A stretch of 24,414 nucleotides of DNA from an uncultured Drancourtella sp. (GTDB lineage Bacteria > Bacillota > Clostridia > Lachnospirales > Lachnospiraceae), in NCBI GenBank assembly GCA_937880845.1, contig CALFLL010000069.1, positions 1 to 24,414 on the forward strand, given 5' to 3'. The position numbers were made by a program, and so were the translations under genes. Under the pieces are notes generated by a model. That model saw only the letters and a program-made list of their open reading frames with translations, was not told the DNA's origin and made no database searches. Below, piece after piece: positions 1 to 6,597 of the stretch (the first letter of the stretch is position 1; the number at the start of each line of letters is the position of its first letter).

Positions 1-16
1 CCGAAACAGCTTTATC

Positions 17-45
17 AGTTTATCACATCTCTTCCTCTCTGTCAA
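17..45 (-). promoter_or_regulatory. Strong leftward sigma-70-type promoter at the left edge
   Basis: On the minus strand a perfect TTGACA (40-45) is followed after 17 bases by TAAACT (17-22). The context matches the promoter at 110-138: an A-rich stretch and GT(A/G)C just before TTGACA, and GATAAA around the -10. It reads out of the left edge, so the gene it drives is not in the window. Two such promoters in tandem are typical of stable-RNA operons, but that is inference. Confidence 0.6.
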
Positions 46-86
46 GCACTTTTTTTACTTTTTTTAATGCTTTTCAGGAGTTTGTC

Positions 87-103
87 GTTCGCTTTTGGCG
101 AAC
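87..103 (-). other. Small hairpin between two leftward promoters
   Basis: GTTCGC (87-92) and GCGAAC (98-103) are exact inverted repeats around a 5-base loop. The element lies just downstream of the -10 at 110-115, so it would be at the start of that transcript. No T-run follows directly, so a terminator is unlikely. It could be a leader structure, such as a boxB-like element of an rRNA leader, but no boxA could be confirmed. Confidence 0.35.
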
Positions 104-109
104 TCGTTT

Positions 110-138
110 ATTTTATCATCTTCTCTTTTGTTTGTCAA
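110..138 (-). promoter_or_regulatory. Strong leftward sigma-70-type promoter
   Basis: On the minus strand TTGACA (133-138), a 17-base spacer and TAAAAT (110-115) make a near-consensus promoter. An A-rich tract lies just upstream, as in an UP element. It sits between tRNA-Ser and the left edge and reads the same way, so it probably boosts a gene beyond the window rather than the tRNA. Confidence 0.65.
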
Positions 139-173
139 GTACTTTTTGACATTTTTTATTTCGGAAGATGAAA

Positions 174-261
174 CGGAGAAAGAGGGATTTGAACCCTCGC
201 GCCGGTTGCCCGACCTACACCCTTAGCAGGGGCGCCTCTTCAGCCTCTTGAGTATTTCTCC
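174..261 (-). tRNA. tRNA-Ser (anticodon GCU)
   Basis: The minus strand folds into a class II tRNA of 88 bases. The acceptor stem GGAGAAA (from 261) pairs with TTTCTCC (181-175), with a G discriminator at 174 as usual for serine tRNAs. The anticodon stem CGCCC/GGGTG holds the loop CTGCTAA, with anticodon GCU at 227-225, reading AGC and AGT codons. A long variable arm precedes the T arm, whose loop carries GTTCAAATC. The 3' CCA is not encoded. No terminator with a T-run follows, so the transcript may run on to the left into whatever the tandem promoters serve. Confidence 0.96.
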
Positions 262-314
262 GGATACTGAATTTATGTCAGTATTATATTTTACGTTTTC
301 TTAACGCATGAGTT

Positions 315-343
315 ATTATACTAAAGCATTTCTCTGTTGTCAA
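315..343 (-). promoter_or_regulatory. Consensus promoter of the tRNA-Ser gene
   Basis: On the minus strand a perfect TTGACA (338-343) is followed after exactly 17 bases by a perfect TATAAT (315-320). The start of transcription would be near 308, about 47 bases before the mature tRNA 5' end. This full consensus match fits an unregulated, strongly expressed stable RNA. Confidence 0.88.
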
Positions 344-387
344 GCTGTTTTTTCTTTTTATTTTAATAAACCTTTAATTGCTCTAAA

Positions 388-424
388 AAGCCGATACTAA
401 AGTATCTTAACTTTGTACCGGCTT
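388..424 (-). terminator. Terminator of the fumarase-plsC operon
   Basis: Ten-base arms at 388-397 and 415-424 pair with one A/C mismatch. On the minus strand the stem is followed by a short T-run (TTTTTAG). It lies 9 bases after the plsC stop and before the tRNA-Ser promoter. An inner alternative hairpin (GATAC/GTATC) lies in the same stretch. Confidence 0.65.
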
Positions 425-433
425 GGAACTTTT

Positions 434-1153
434 TTAATTTTTATTGAGATTATTTTGTATGGTTTCCTCTATCCGTCGTTTTACTTCTGCTGCGATTTCT
501 GTTGTTTTCATTTCTTTGTATTCCTCATAATATATCGGCTTTAAAAAATGCACTTGGACAGTAACCCGTGAAATGCTTTTTGTATCGAATGGTTTAAAAG
601 CATCAATCAGAGCAACAGGTACAATCGGACACCTTGCCTTTGCCGCAGCTTTAAAACTTCCTCCTTTAAAATCTCCCGGAATATTTCCCTGTTTTGATCT
701 GGTTCCTTCTGCAAAGATAAGATAGTTTCTTCCATTTTTCACTTCTTTTGTGACATCTATGATTACCTGCATCGCCTGGCGCACATCTTCTCTATCTATC
801 ATATATGCTTTCATGCATGCAAAAACTTGTTTTAATAATGGGATGTCCGCAATTTCTTTTTTAGCCACAACGGAAAACGGACGCGGACATGCCGCTATGA
901 TTGCCAGAACGTCATATAATCCCTGATGATTCGGAAAAAACATAAATCCGTCTTCTTGTGGGATATTTTCAGCTCCGTGTACATCCACAATTACATTTCC
1001 GCCTTTATTTGCATGTTCATCAATATAGCGCAGCAATTCATATCTTTGCTTTTCTGTATATTTGTCCACATGTTTTGCGTAATAACATAATTTGAGCCAT
1101 GCGTAAGGAACAAAAAGCAGATTTCGTACGACCATCAGAACAATACGTTTCAT
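434..1153 (-). CDS. plsC: 1-acyl-sn-glycerol-3-phosphate acyltransferase (PlsC family)
   Basis: Probably moves an acyl chain onto lysophosphatidic acid to make phosphatidic acid, the precursor of membrane phospholipids, at the inner face of the membrane. The 239-residue protein has the HX4D catalytic motif as NHQGLYD (75-81, H76 and D81), the substrate-binding motif EGTRS (149-153), the KGGSFKAA block (163-170) and a following PIVPVAL block, all as in PlsC. The N-terminus (about 3-25) is hydrophobic and may attach to the membrane. AAGGAG lies 7 bases before the start. The gene follows the fumarase beta gene by 41 bases and is probably the last gene of that operon. The acyl acceptor cannot be read from sequence, so related acyltransferases that recycle lysophospholipids remain possible. 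Confidence 0.9.
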   Translation of the reverse strand: MKRIVLMVVRNLLFVPYAWLKLCYYAKHVDKYTEKQRYELLRYIDEHANKGGNVIVDVHGAENIPQEDGFMFFPNHQGLYDVLAIIAACPRPFSVVAKKEIADIPLLKQVFACMKAYMIDREDVRQAMQVIIDVTKEVKNGRNYLIFAEGTRSKQGNIPGDFKGGSFKAAAKARCPIVPVALIDAFKPFDTKSISRVTVQVHFLKPIYYEEYKEMKTTEIAAEVKRRIEETIQNNLNKN

Positions 1154-1194
1154 CTTTTTTCTCCTTCATCTTTTGCCTTTATTTATAGTCATTT

Positions 1195-1743
1195 TTAATC
1201 TCGATACTGGCTGATTGCCGTTTCGTAGAGATTATTTCCCCGACTATCGATCACAACAATCACCGGAAAATTTTCCACTTCCAATTTACGAATCGCTTCT
1301 GCACCCAGATCCTCATAGGCAATGATCTCGGATTTTTTGATACATTTTGATAAAAGTGCACCTGCACCTCCTACAGCTGCAAAATAAACAGACTGATTAC
1401 GAATCATGGCATCGATCACAGCTCGGCTTCTTTTTCCTTTTCCGATCATGGCTCCAAGTCCAAGATCCAATAAGTCAGGAGCATATTTATCCATTCTACT
1501 AGCTGTGGTAGGTCCCGCCGACCCAATCGGTCTTCCCTCTCGTGCCGGAGATGGTCCCATATAATAAATCATCTGATTTTTGATATCAAAAGGAAGTTCT
1601 TCTCCGTTTTGCAAAGCTTCCTGCATTCTTTTGTGTGCCGCATCTCGTGCTGTATAGATCGTCCCTGTAATATAGACATAATCTCCTGCTTGTAAAGAAG
1701 CGGCTGTTTTTTTATCTATTGGTGTGGTGATATGTGTTTCCAT
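1195..1743 (-). CDS. fumB: Class I fumarate hydratase, beta subunit (C-terminal domain)
   Basis: Second subunit of the oxygen-sensitive [4Fe-4S] fumarase that interconverts fumarate and malate. It corresponds to the C-terminal domain of one-chain class I fumarases. Visible blocks are GTIYTARDAAHKRM near the N-terminus, GPSPAREGRPIGSAGPTTASRMD in the middle (active-site region), AAVGGAGAL, and EDLGAEAIRKLEVENFPVIV leading to IDSRGNNLY. I chose the ATG at 1743 (182 residues). It follows AGAAAGGA at a usable distance and gives the family-like start METHITTP. An upstream ATG at 1785, 6 bases after the alpha-subunit stop, has no good ribosome site. The neighbouring alpha subunit is needed for activity. 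L-tartrate dehydratase has the same two-subunit build and cannot be fully excluded. Confidence 0.9.
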   Translation of the reverse strand: METHITTPIDKKTAASLQAGDYVYITGTIYTARDAAHKRMQEALQNGEELPFDIKNQMIYYMGPSPAREGRPIGSAGPTTASRMDKYAPDLLDLGLGAMIGKGKRSRAVIDAMIRNQSVYFAAVGGAGALLSKCIKKSEIIAYEDLGAEAIRKLEVENFPVIVVIDSRGNNLYETAISQYRD

Positions 1744-1791
1744 ATGTTTATCATTCCTTTCTGCCATCCTTATTATTCCTGTCATATGGGA

Positions 1792-2634
1792 TTAGATTTC
1801 TCGTATTGCATGTCTGTTTACATGACAGCAAATATTTACTGCTACAGGAAGCCCTGCAATATGTGTCGGGTACGTATTGATATTTACCGCAAAAGCAGTG
1901 GTCGTACCGCCAAGTCCTCCCGGTCCGATTCCAAGCTTATTGATCTTTTCCAGAAGTTCTTCTTCCATTTCTTTTACGTACGGGATGGAAGAGTGAGAGC
2001 CTGCTTCTCTTGTCAATGCCTGTTTTGCCATTAACGCACATTTTTCAAAGGTACCTCCGATACCGACTCCGACCACCATCGGAGGACATGCATTCGGCCC
2101 TGCATCTTTTACGGCTGTCAAAACGGCTTCTTTCACCCCTTCGATACCATCTGCCGGTTTCAGCATAAAAATCCGGCTCATATTTTCACTACCGAATCCT
2201 TTTGGTGCAACCGTAATTTTTACTTTTTCGCCTTCTACAATGTCATAATGAATAACAGCAGGAGTATTATCTTTTGTATTTACTCGGTCGATTGGATCTC
2301 TCACAACAGACTTTCTCAAAAATCCTTCCTCGTATCCTTGGCGTACCCCTTCATTGACGGCATCTGTTATATTTCCGCCTTCTAAATGCACATCCTGCCC
2401 GATTTCCAGAAAAATGACTGCCATACCGGTATCCTGGCAGATTGGGATCATATCTTCGGATGCTATTTTCAGATTTTCGGAAAGCTGATCCAGAATCTTT
2501 TTCCCAAGAGGAGATTTTTCTGTTTCCTGTGCTTTTTTCATAACAGTTTCCATATCTTTCGAAAGATAATGATTCGCTTCCATACACATCTCTTTTATAT
2601 TTCTTGTAATTTCACTGACATTTACTGTACGCAT
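1792..2634 (-). CDS. fumA: Class I fumarate hydratase, alpha subunit (N-terminal, Fe-S domain)
   Basis: Carries the iron-sulfur cluster of the two-subunit fumarase, which works in the reductive or oxidative branch between malate and succinate. The 280-residue protein has the three expected cluster cysteine sites: C66 in ICQDTG, C183 in GPNACPPM, and C269 or C270 in NICCH. It also has the glycine-rich VVGVGIGGTFEKC and GPGGLGGTTTAFAVN blocks. The open frame runs on upstream to 3045, but that part is antisense to the plus-strand gene at 2755-3198. The ATG at 2634 has AAGGAG 7 bases upstream and matches the family N-terminus, so it is the real start. Ahead of the beta subunit and plsC, it heads an operon. 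Tartrate dehydratase is the main alternative. Confidence 0.92.
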   Translation of the reverse strand: MRTVNVSEITRNIKEMCMEANHYLSKDMETVMKKAQETEKSPLGKKILDQLSENLKIASEDMIPICQDTGMAVIFLEIGQDVHLEGGNITDAVNEGVRQGYEEGFLRKSVVRDPIDRVNTKDNTPAVIHYDIVEGEKVKITVAPKGFGSENMSRIFMLKPADGIEGVKEAVLTAVKDAGPNACPPMVVGVGIGGTFEKCALMAKQALTREAGSHSSIPYVKEMEEELLEKINKLGIGPGGLGGTTTAFAVNINTYPTHIAGLPVAVNICCHVNRHAIREI

Positions 2635-2676
2635 GTGTCTTCTCCTTGTACATTGAAAATTTATTTTTCTACGATT

Positions 2677-2705
2677 ACTATAACACCTCAGTTTTACTTT
2701 TTCTA
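2677..2705 (-). promoter_or_regulatory. Possible promoter of the fumarase operon
   Basis: On the minus strand TATAGT (2677-2682) lies 17 bases from a weak -35, TAGAAA (2700-2705). This is the best candidate in the 120-base divergent gap between the fumarase alpha gene and the C_GCAxxG gene. It overlaps the plus-strand promoter, so the two may compete or share control. Confidence 0.4.
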
Positions 2706-2721
2706 CCTCAGAGTTTATACT
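2693..2721 (+). promoter_or_regulatory. Promoter of the C_GCAxxG gene
   Basis: TTTACT (2693-2698), 17 bases, then TATACT (2716-2721), followed by the ribosome site AGAGGGGA about 6 bases before the start at 2755. Four of six and five of six bases match consensus. Confidence 0.55.
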
Positions 2722-2754
2722 AAGTGTAAAATGAAAAAGAAAAGAGGGGACTTT

Positions 2755-3198
2755 ATGACTACAAATATTGATATGGAACAACTTCAAAAAGATGCCATTG
2801 ACATTTTTCATAACGGCTTTGCCTGTTCGGAATCTGTAATCTATGCAATCCGCAAAAACTTTGAACTTGAGATGTCCGATGATGCCATTGCCATGAGTAG
2901 CGGCTTTCCATGGGGACTTGGAGGAGGAGGCTGCATCTGCGGTGCCCTTGCGGGCGGTGCCATGTGTATTGGATATTTCTTTGGACGGCGTACTCCGGGA
3001 GATCCGAAAATCCAAAATTGTTTCCGCCTTACCAATGAACTTCACGACTATTTTTGTAAAGAATTTGGTTCTGCCTGCTGCCGCATCCAGATCAAAGGAT
3101 ACGAAAAAGATGCACCGGAAAGAAAAGCAAAGTGTACCGATATCGTTGCAGGTACAGTAAAGAAAACAGCAGAAATCATCTTAAGAGAACTTTCTTAA
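2755..3198 (+). CDS. C_GCAxxG_C_C family redox-type protein
   Basis: A 147-residue cysteine-rich protein of the C_GCAxxG_C_C family, whose members are thought to be redox-active or metal-binding; the precise role is unknown. Nine cysteines are spread over the chain (24, 60, 62, 71, 89, 101, 108, 109, 127). The glycine-rich core GGGGCICGALAGGAMC spans 56-71, and CCR follows at 108. There is no signal peptide, and the hydrophobic stretch around 52-76 is glycine-rich rather than a clear membrane helix. I chose the ATG at 2755 because AGAGGGGA precedes it; an upstream in-frame ATG at 2731 has no ribosome site. It is a single-gene unit, divergent from the fumarase operon and closed by the terminator at 3222. 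Confidence 0.85.
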   Translation: MTTNIDMEQLQKDAIDIFHNGFACSESVIYAIRKNFELEMSDDAIAMSSGFPWGLGGGGCICGALAGGAMCIGYFFGRRTPGDPKIQNCFRLTNELHDYFCKEFGSACCRIQIKGYEKDAPERKAKCTDIVAGTVKKTAEIILRELS

Positions 3199-3221
3199 GC
3201 ATCTTAAAACACCCAAAAGAA

Positions 3222-3253
3222 AGGAAAGAGTACCAAACACGGCACTCTTTCCT
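3222..3253. terminator. Bidirectional terminator between convergent genes
   Basis: AGGAAAGAGT (3222-3231) and ACTCTTTCCT (3244-3253) form a perfect 10-bp stem with a 12-base loop. T-rich sequence follows on both strands. It lies between the plus-strand C_GCAxxG gene and the minus-strand permease stop, and can end both transcripts. Confidence 0.8.
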
Positions 3254-3256
3254 CTT

Positions 3257-5830
3257 TTAATCTTTTTTCAATTCTTCAATGATATTTTGTTTTTTTATTT
3301 TTCTCATAGAATAGAGCATGGTTGCAAATACAACGGCAAATACCCATATCATCGAGATCAGAAGTGAAAACCATGGAGTTTTGTATTCGATTGCTGCTCC
3401 CCTGCTTAATACGACATACATGGCAAAGCTGATAAGAAGGGATACAACAAATCCATACAGAATGGAACGGATTCCATAAATCATGCATTCATAATTCATC
3501 ATTTTTCTTATTTGTTTCTGATTCATTCCCATGGATTTTAACATGGCAAATTCTCTTTTTCGTAGCATGATATTTGTTGAAATCGTATTAAATACATTGA
3601 CTGCAGCAATCAGAGAAATCAAAACGATAAAACCGCAGGCAAGCACATTAATGGCAATCTTGATTCCACGATCTACTTCGTATCTTTCAGCCAGATCCAT
3701 AAGATATTCGGAATCTTTTCCTTCTTTTTTTATCTTTTCTAGCAAATCTTCATAAGTTTTTTTATGATTGGAAGATTGTATCTGATACCAATATGTCACG
3801 TCTGTCTTAGTCAGATCAGAAGTAAATTCCTCCATGCGGCTTTCCGGAATCAGAATTGTACAGAAGCTTCCACTTTGTTTCAAATCCAGATAATCCGGAA
3901 CCTTTTTGAGTTTTTCTTTTAACAGAATGGACTTTTCCGCTTTTCTGCCTTCCTTTGTCATTTCCTCATCTGAATCCGGAAGTAATGTTCCTTTTATTTT
4001 TCCGTTTTCTTTTAATGAGTGAAAAGTTTCATATCTCTTGCTGTCAGGATTGTAATACTGTGTTTCATCATAATACAATACTTCATTATTGCCTCTCCGG
4101 AAATAAGAAGTATCCTTAATTTTGTTTTCTTTTGCAAGATTCCTAAATTTCTCATCCGGCAAGCTCAATACCTGACTGAAAGAAGTTTCTTCTCCAAAAT
4201 ATTCTCTTCCTTCTTTTGTAACATCCTCAGCATCCAATTTTAACGTCAAATATAAAGAACCATAGCTATCTACTTTTTCTACATCCTTGCCTTGTTCAAA
4301 CATACGCAGCAGTTCCTGATATTCTTCCTTTTTTTCTGACTCTTTTAAATACTGAAGTTCATAATCCGGAGCATCCAGCATAAATGCTCCTGTCTTTGAC
4401 ATATAATCAGAAAACAACGTTGCAGAAACAAACAGTACGATACTGACAGTCAATGAAAATACTGTGGCGCGATATTTCTTTTTATCTCTTTTGTAATTTT
4501 TATCTGCGATCATTGCTTCAAGGCCAAATACTTTCTGTATGATCTTTGGACTTTTGACTTCTTTTGCTTTAATCTTGATATCCCTGTTTGCCCGGATTGC
4601 CTCAAGCGGAGTGATTTTTTTTATCTTTGCAGCAGGAATCCAGACAGAAAGACAAATAATGATAAATGCAATCACTGCCGCAAAAATCACAGCCCAGACA
4701 GAAGTATGAAAACTGATTTTTCCATTTGGTTCACTATAAATCCACTGAGCCATAGAATTTCCGATAAACTGCAAAGTGACCCATATTCCTCCCAAGCCGC
4801 ATAAAATACCAAAAGGAATTCCCGTTATACCGACAACCCACGCTTCATGCCACATGGATCTTTTAAGTTGTCTTCTCGTTGCTCCAAGCGATGCAAGCAA
4901 ACCAAACTGTGTGGTACGTTCCCGAAACGAAATGGAAAATGCATTATAGATTAAAGAAACAGCTCCTACTCCGATGATAAGAATCAAAATCGTATACATC
5001 CCGTTTAACATTCCTTTTACGGACTCATTACCGGAAATTCCCATCCATTTTAAGACACCGGAATTTTCTTCAAATACTGCTTCTCCTTTATGCTCTTTTA
5101 TAAATTCAAAAACCTGTTTAGGATCTTTCATCTGCATATAAATCTGATTGACCATCGGAACCTCTTTCGATTCCCCTACAAAAGCATCATCTCCTGCCCC
5201 TCCTCTTTTTGTGTTTCCCCAGTGTTCCAGAAAACCTACAACATGAACCGTCCTTTTTTCCTTCTCTTCAAATGTTTCTGTTAATTTAAAATTTTCATCC
5301 GTTTCGCTTTCTACATTATACCGTAGTTTTTCTCCTGTCCTTGATATTCTGTTTCCGATAGACAACTCAATCGTATCTCCGATCTTCACTTTCTGTCCAT
5401 GAAACTCATATCCCGCGTGAAGAATGATCTCATTTTCGTTTTTTGGCAGTCTTCCTTGTGTCAGTTTTACTTTTAGCATATCTGCCGCTTTTTTGTTCAT
5501 TGTCTGGATATATAGGTAATCCCCAAAAACGGAGCGTTCTTTTTTTTCGGAAATGTCTGCATAACCGATTTCCGAAATCACACAGGAATCCTTTACCTTT
5601 TTATTTTCCGTAAAGGTGTCTGTTTTTTGTGCAGACACTCCCTTAGCCGCCACATGCCAGTTTCCGTCTGTTTTTACCGCATAATCATACATAAATTTTT
5701 GTATGCTTGTTCCTAGTGTAATAACTGCCGTTACCATAGATGTTGCAAGGATCACACCAATGATGGTCATAATAGTACGTGCCTTGTTTTGTTTCATTGT
5801 CTTATTTGTGATTTTTGCAAAGATATTCAT
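3257..5830 (-). CDS. ABC transporter permease with two FtsX-like domains
   Basis: Large membrane partner (857 residues) of the ATPase encoded just upstream. Predicted layout: one helix (about 18-42), a long outside domain (about 50-270), three helices (about 277-302, 330-354, 377-400), another helix (about 455-475), a second outside domain (about 480-720), and three final helices (about 722-747, 789-811, 819-841). Each half has an FtsX-type cytoplasmic segment (LLASLGATRRQL near 311, MLKSMGMNQKQI near 763). This tandem FtsX build is found in mechanotransmission-type ABC proteins that act on lipids, lipoproteins or peptides at the envelope rather than pumping small solutes. Its ATG overlaps the ATPase stop as ATGA, so translation is coupled. 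Next to a two-component pair, a role in peptide-antibiotic sensing or resistance is likely but not shown. Confidence 0.88.
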   Translation of the reverse strand: MNIFAKITNKTMKQNKARTIMTIIGVILATSMVTAVITLGTSIQKFMYDYAVKTDGNWHVAAKGVSAQKTDTFTENKKVKDSCVISEIGYADISEKKERSVFGDYLYIQTMNKKAADMLKVKLTQGRLPKNENEIILHAGYEFHGQKVKIGDTIELSIGNRISRTGEKLRYNVESETDENFKLTETFEEKEKRTVHVVGFLEHWGNTKRGGAGDDAFVGESKEVPMVNQIYMQMKDPKQVFEFIKEHKGEAVFEENSGVLKWMGISGNESVKGMLNGMYTILILIIGVGAVSLIYNAFSISFRERTTQFGLLASLGATRRQLKRSMWHEAWVVGITGIPFGILCGLGGIWVTLQFIGNSMAQWIYSEPNGKISFHTSVWAVIFAAVIAFIIICLSVWIPAAKIKKITPLEAIRANRDIKIKAKEVKSPKIIQKVFGLEAMIADKNYKRDKKKYRATVFSLTVSIVLFVSATLFSDYMSKTGAFMLDAPDYELQYLKESEKKEEYQELLRMFEQGKDVEKVDSYGSLYLTLKLDAEDVTKEGREYFGEETSFSQVLSLPDEKFRNLAKENKIKDTSYFRRGNNEVLYYDETQYYNPDSKRYETFHSLKENGKIKGTLLPDSDEEMTKEGRKAEKSILLKEKLKKVPDYLDLKQSGSFCTILIPESRMEEFTSDLTKTDVTYWYQIQSSNHKKTYEDLLEKIKKEGKDSEYLMDLAERYEVDRGIKIAINVLACGFIVLISLIAAVNVFNTISTNIMLRKREFAMLKSMGMNQKQIRKMMNYECMIYGIRSILYGFVVSLLISFAMYVVLSRGAAIEYKTPWFSLLISMIWVFAVVFATMLYSMRKIKKQNIIEELKKD

Positions 5831-6510
5831 GAACGGATCACCTCATCTCTGATGATCTTTCCGTCTTCCAATGTGAGGATCCGGTCTGCCTGAAGTGCAA
5901 CATTTTCATCATGTGTAATAACGATCATGGTCTGGTCATAGACTCTGTTGGAATATCGAAGAAGGTTCATGATCTCCTTGCTGTTTTCCGAATCCAGATT
6001 TCCGGTCGGCTCATCTGCCAGAAGAAGTGCAGGTGCATTCAGAAGTGCTCTTCCTATAGATACTCTTTGTTGCTGTCCACCGGAAAGTTCATTGGGCAGA
6101 TGATTCATTCTATCTTTTAAATTTAAAATCTCAATTAATTCTTTAAGCCGTTCCTGATTGACTTTTCTTCCGTCCATCAATACAGGAAGTGTCATATTTT
6201 CTTCCGCGTTCAATACCGGAATCAGATTATAAAACTGATAGATCAGTCCTACCTGTCTGCGGCGGAAGATTGCAAGTGCCTCTTCCTTTTGTGCATAGAC
6301 ATCTTTTCCGTCTACAAACACTTTTCCTGATGTGGGACGATCCACTCCTCCGATCAGATGTAAAAGAGTGGATTTTCCGGAACCGGATGAACCGATGATG
6401 GCAACAAATTCTCCTTTTTGTACTGAAAAAGACACGTCATTGAGAGCATGTACTTGATTTTCCCCTTTTCCATAAACTTTGGTCAGATTTTGAACTTTTA
6501 AAATCTCCAT
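5827..6510 (-). CDS. ABC transporter ATP-binding protein (MacB/LolD/BceA-like)
   Basis: ATPase (227 residues) that drives the FtsX-type permease. It has Walker A GSSGSGKST (40-48), the Q-loop at Q92, signature LSGGQQQR (142-149), Walker B LLLADEP (162-168) followed by TGNLD, and the switch histidine H200 in ITHD. The length and the ADEPTGNLD block are typical of the LolD/MacB/BceA group. AGGAGGGAG precedes the start with good spacing. The stop overlaps the permease start by 4 bases. A BceR-like operator and an activator-type promoter lie in the 87-base gap upstream, so this gene pair may be transcribed apart from the regulator genes. Confidence 0.94.
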   Translation of the reverse strand: MEILKVQNLTKVYGKGENQVHALNDVSFSVQKGEFVAIIGSSGSGKSTLLHLIGGVDRPTSGKVFVDGKDVYAQKEEALAIFRRRQVGLIYQFYNLIPVLNAEENMTLPVLMDGRKVNQERLKELIEILNLKDRMNHLPNELSGGQQQRVSIGRALLNAPALLLADEPTGNLDSENSKEIMNLLRYSNRVYDQTMIVITHDENVALQADRILTLEDGKIIRDEVIRS

Positions 6511-6541
6511 TTTTCTCCCTCCTGTTGTTTTCTTATCTGGA

Positions 6542-6570
6542 AGTATACCTGTTCCCCATGACGTGCCGGT
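6542..6570 (-). promoter_or_regulatory. Candidate activator-dependent promoter of the ABC genes
   Basis: On the minus strand TATACT (6542-6547) is a good -10. The base window 17 away (6565-6570, ACCGGC) does not resemble TTGACA. A good -10 with a poor -35, placed 10 bases downstream of the dyad at 6581-6594, fits a promoter that needs an activator such as the neighbouring response regulator. This is inference. Confidence 0.4.
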
Positions 6571-6580
6571 GACTTTTAAA

Positions 6581-6594
6581 TAACAATTTTGTCA
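6581..6594 (-). promoter_or_regulatory. BceR-like operator dyad
   Basis: The minus strand reads TGACA-AAAT-TGTTA, an inverted repeat of the form TNACA-N4-TGTNA. From memory, BceR-type response regulators of Bacillus bind TNACA-N4-TGTAA, so this site differs by one base. It lies between the kinase stop and the ATPase gene, upstream of the candidate promoter, where a regulator of the transporter would act. Confidence 0.5.
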
Positions 6595-6597
6595 CTT

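Noticed and set aside
134..150. Inverted repeat GTCAA/TTGAC as a tRNA-Ser terminator
   Set aside because: The stem is only 5 bp, overlaps the -35 of the next promoter, and is not followed by a T-run on the minus strand.
2635..3045. Upstream extension of the fumarase alpha frame by 137 residues
   Set aside because: It is antisense to the plus-strand C_GCAxxG gene and crosses the divergent promoters. The ATG at 2634 has a strong ribosome site and the family N-terminus.
6570..6595. GTGAC/GTCAC inverted repeat as a kinase-gene terminator
   Set aside because: The stem is 5 bp with a 17-base loop and no T-run. The inner TNACA-N4-TGTNA dyad is a better reading.
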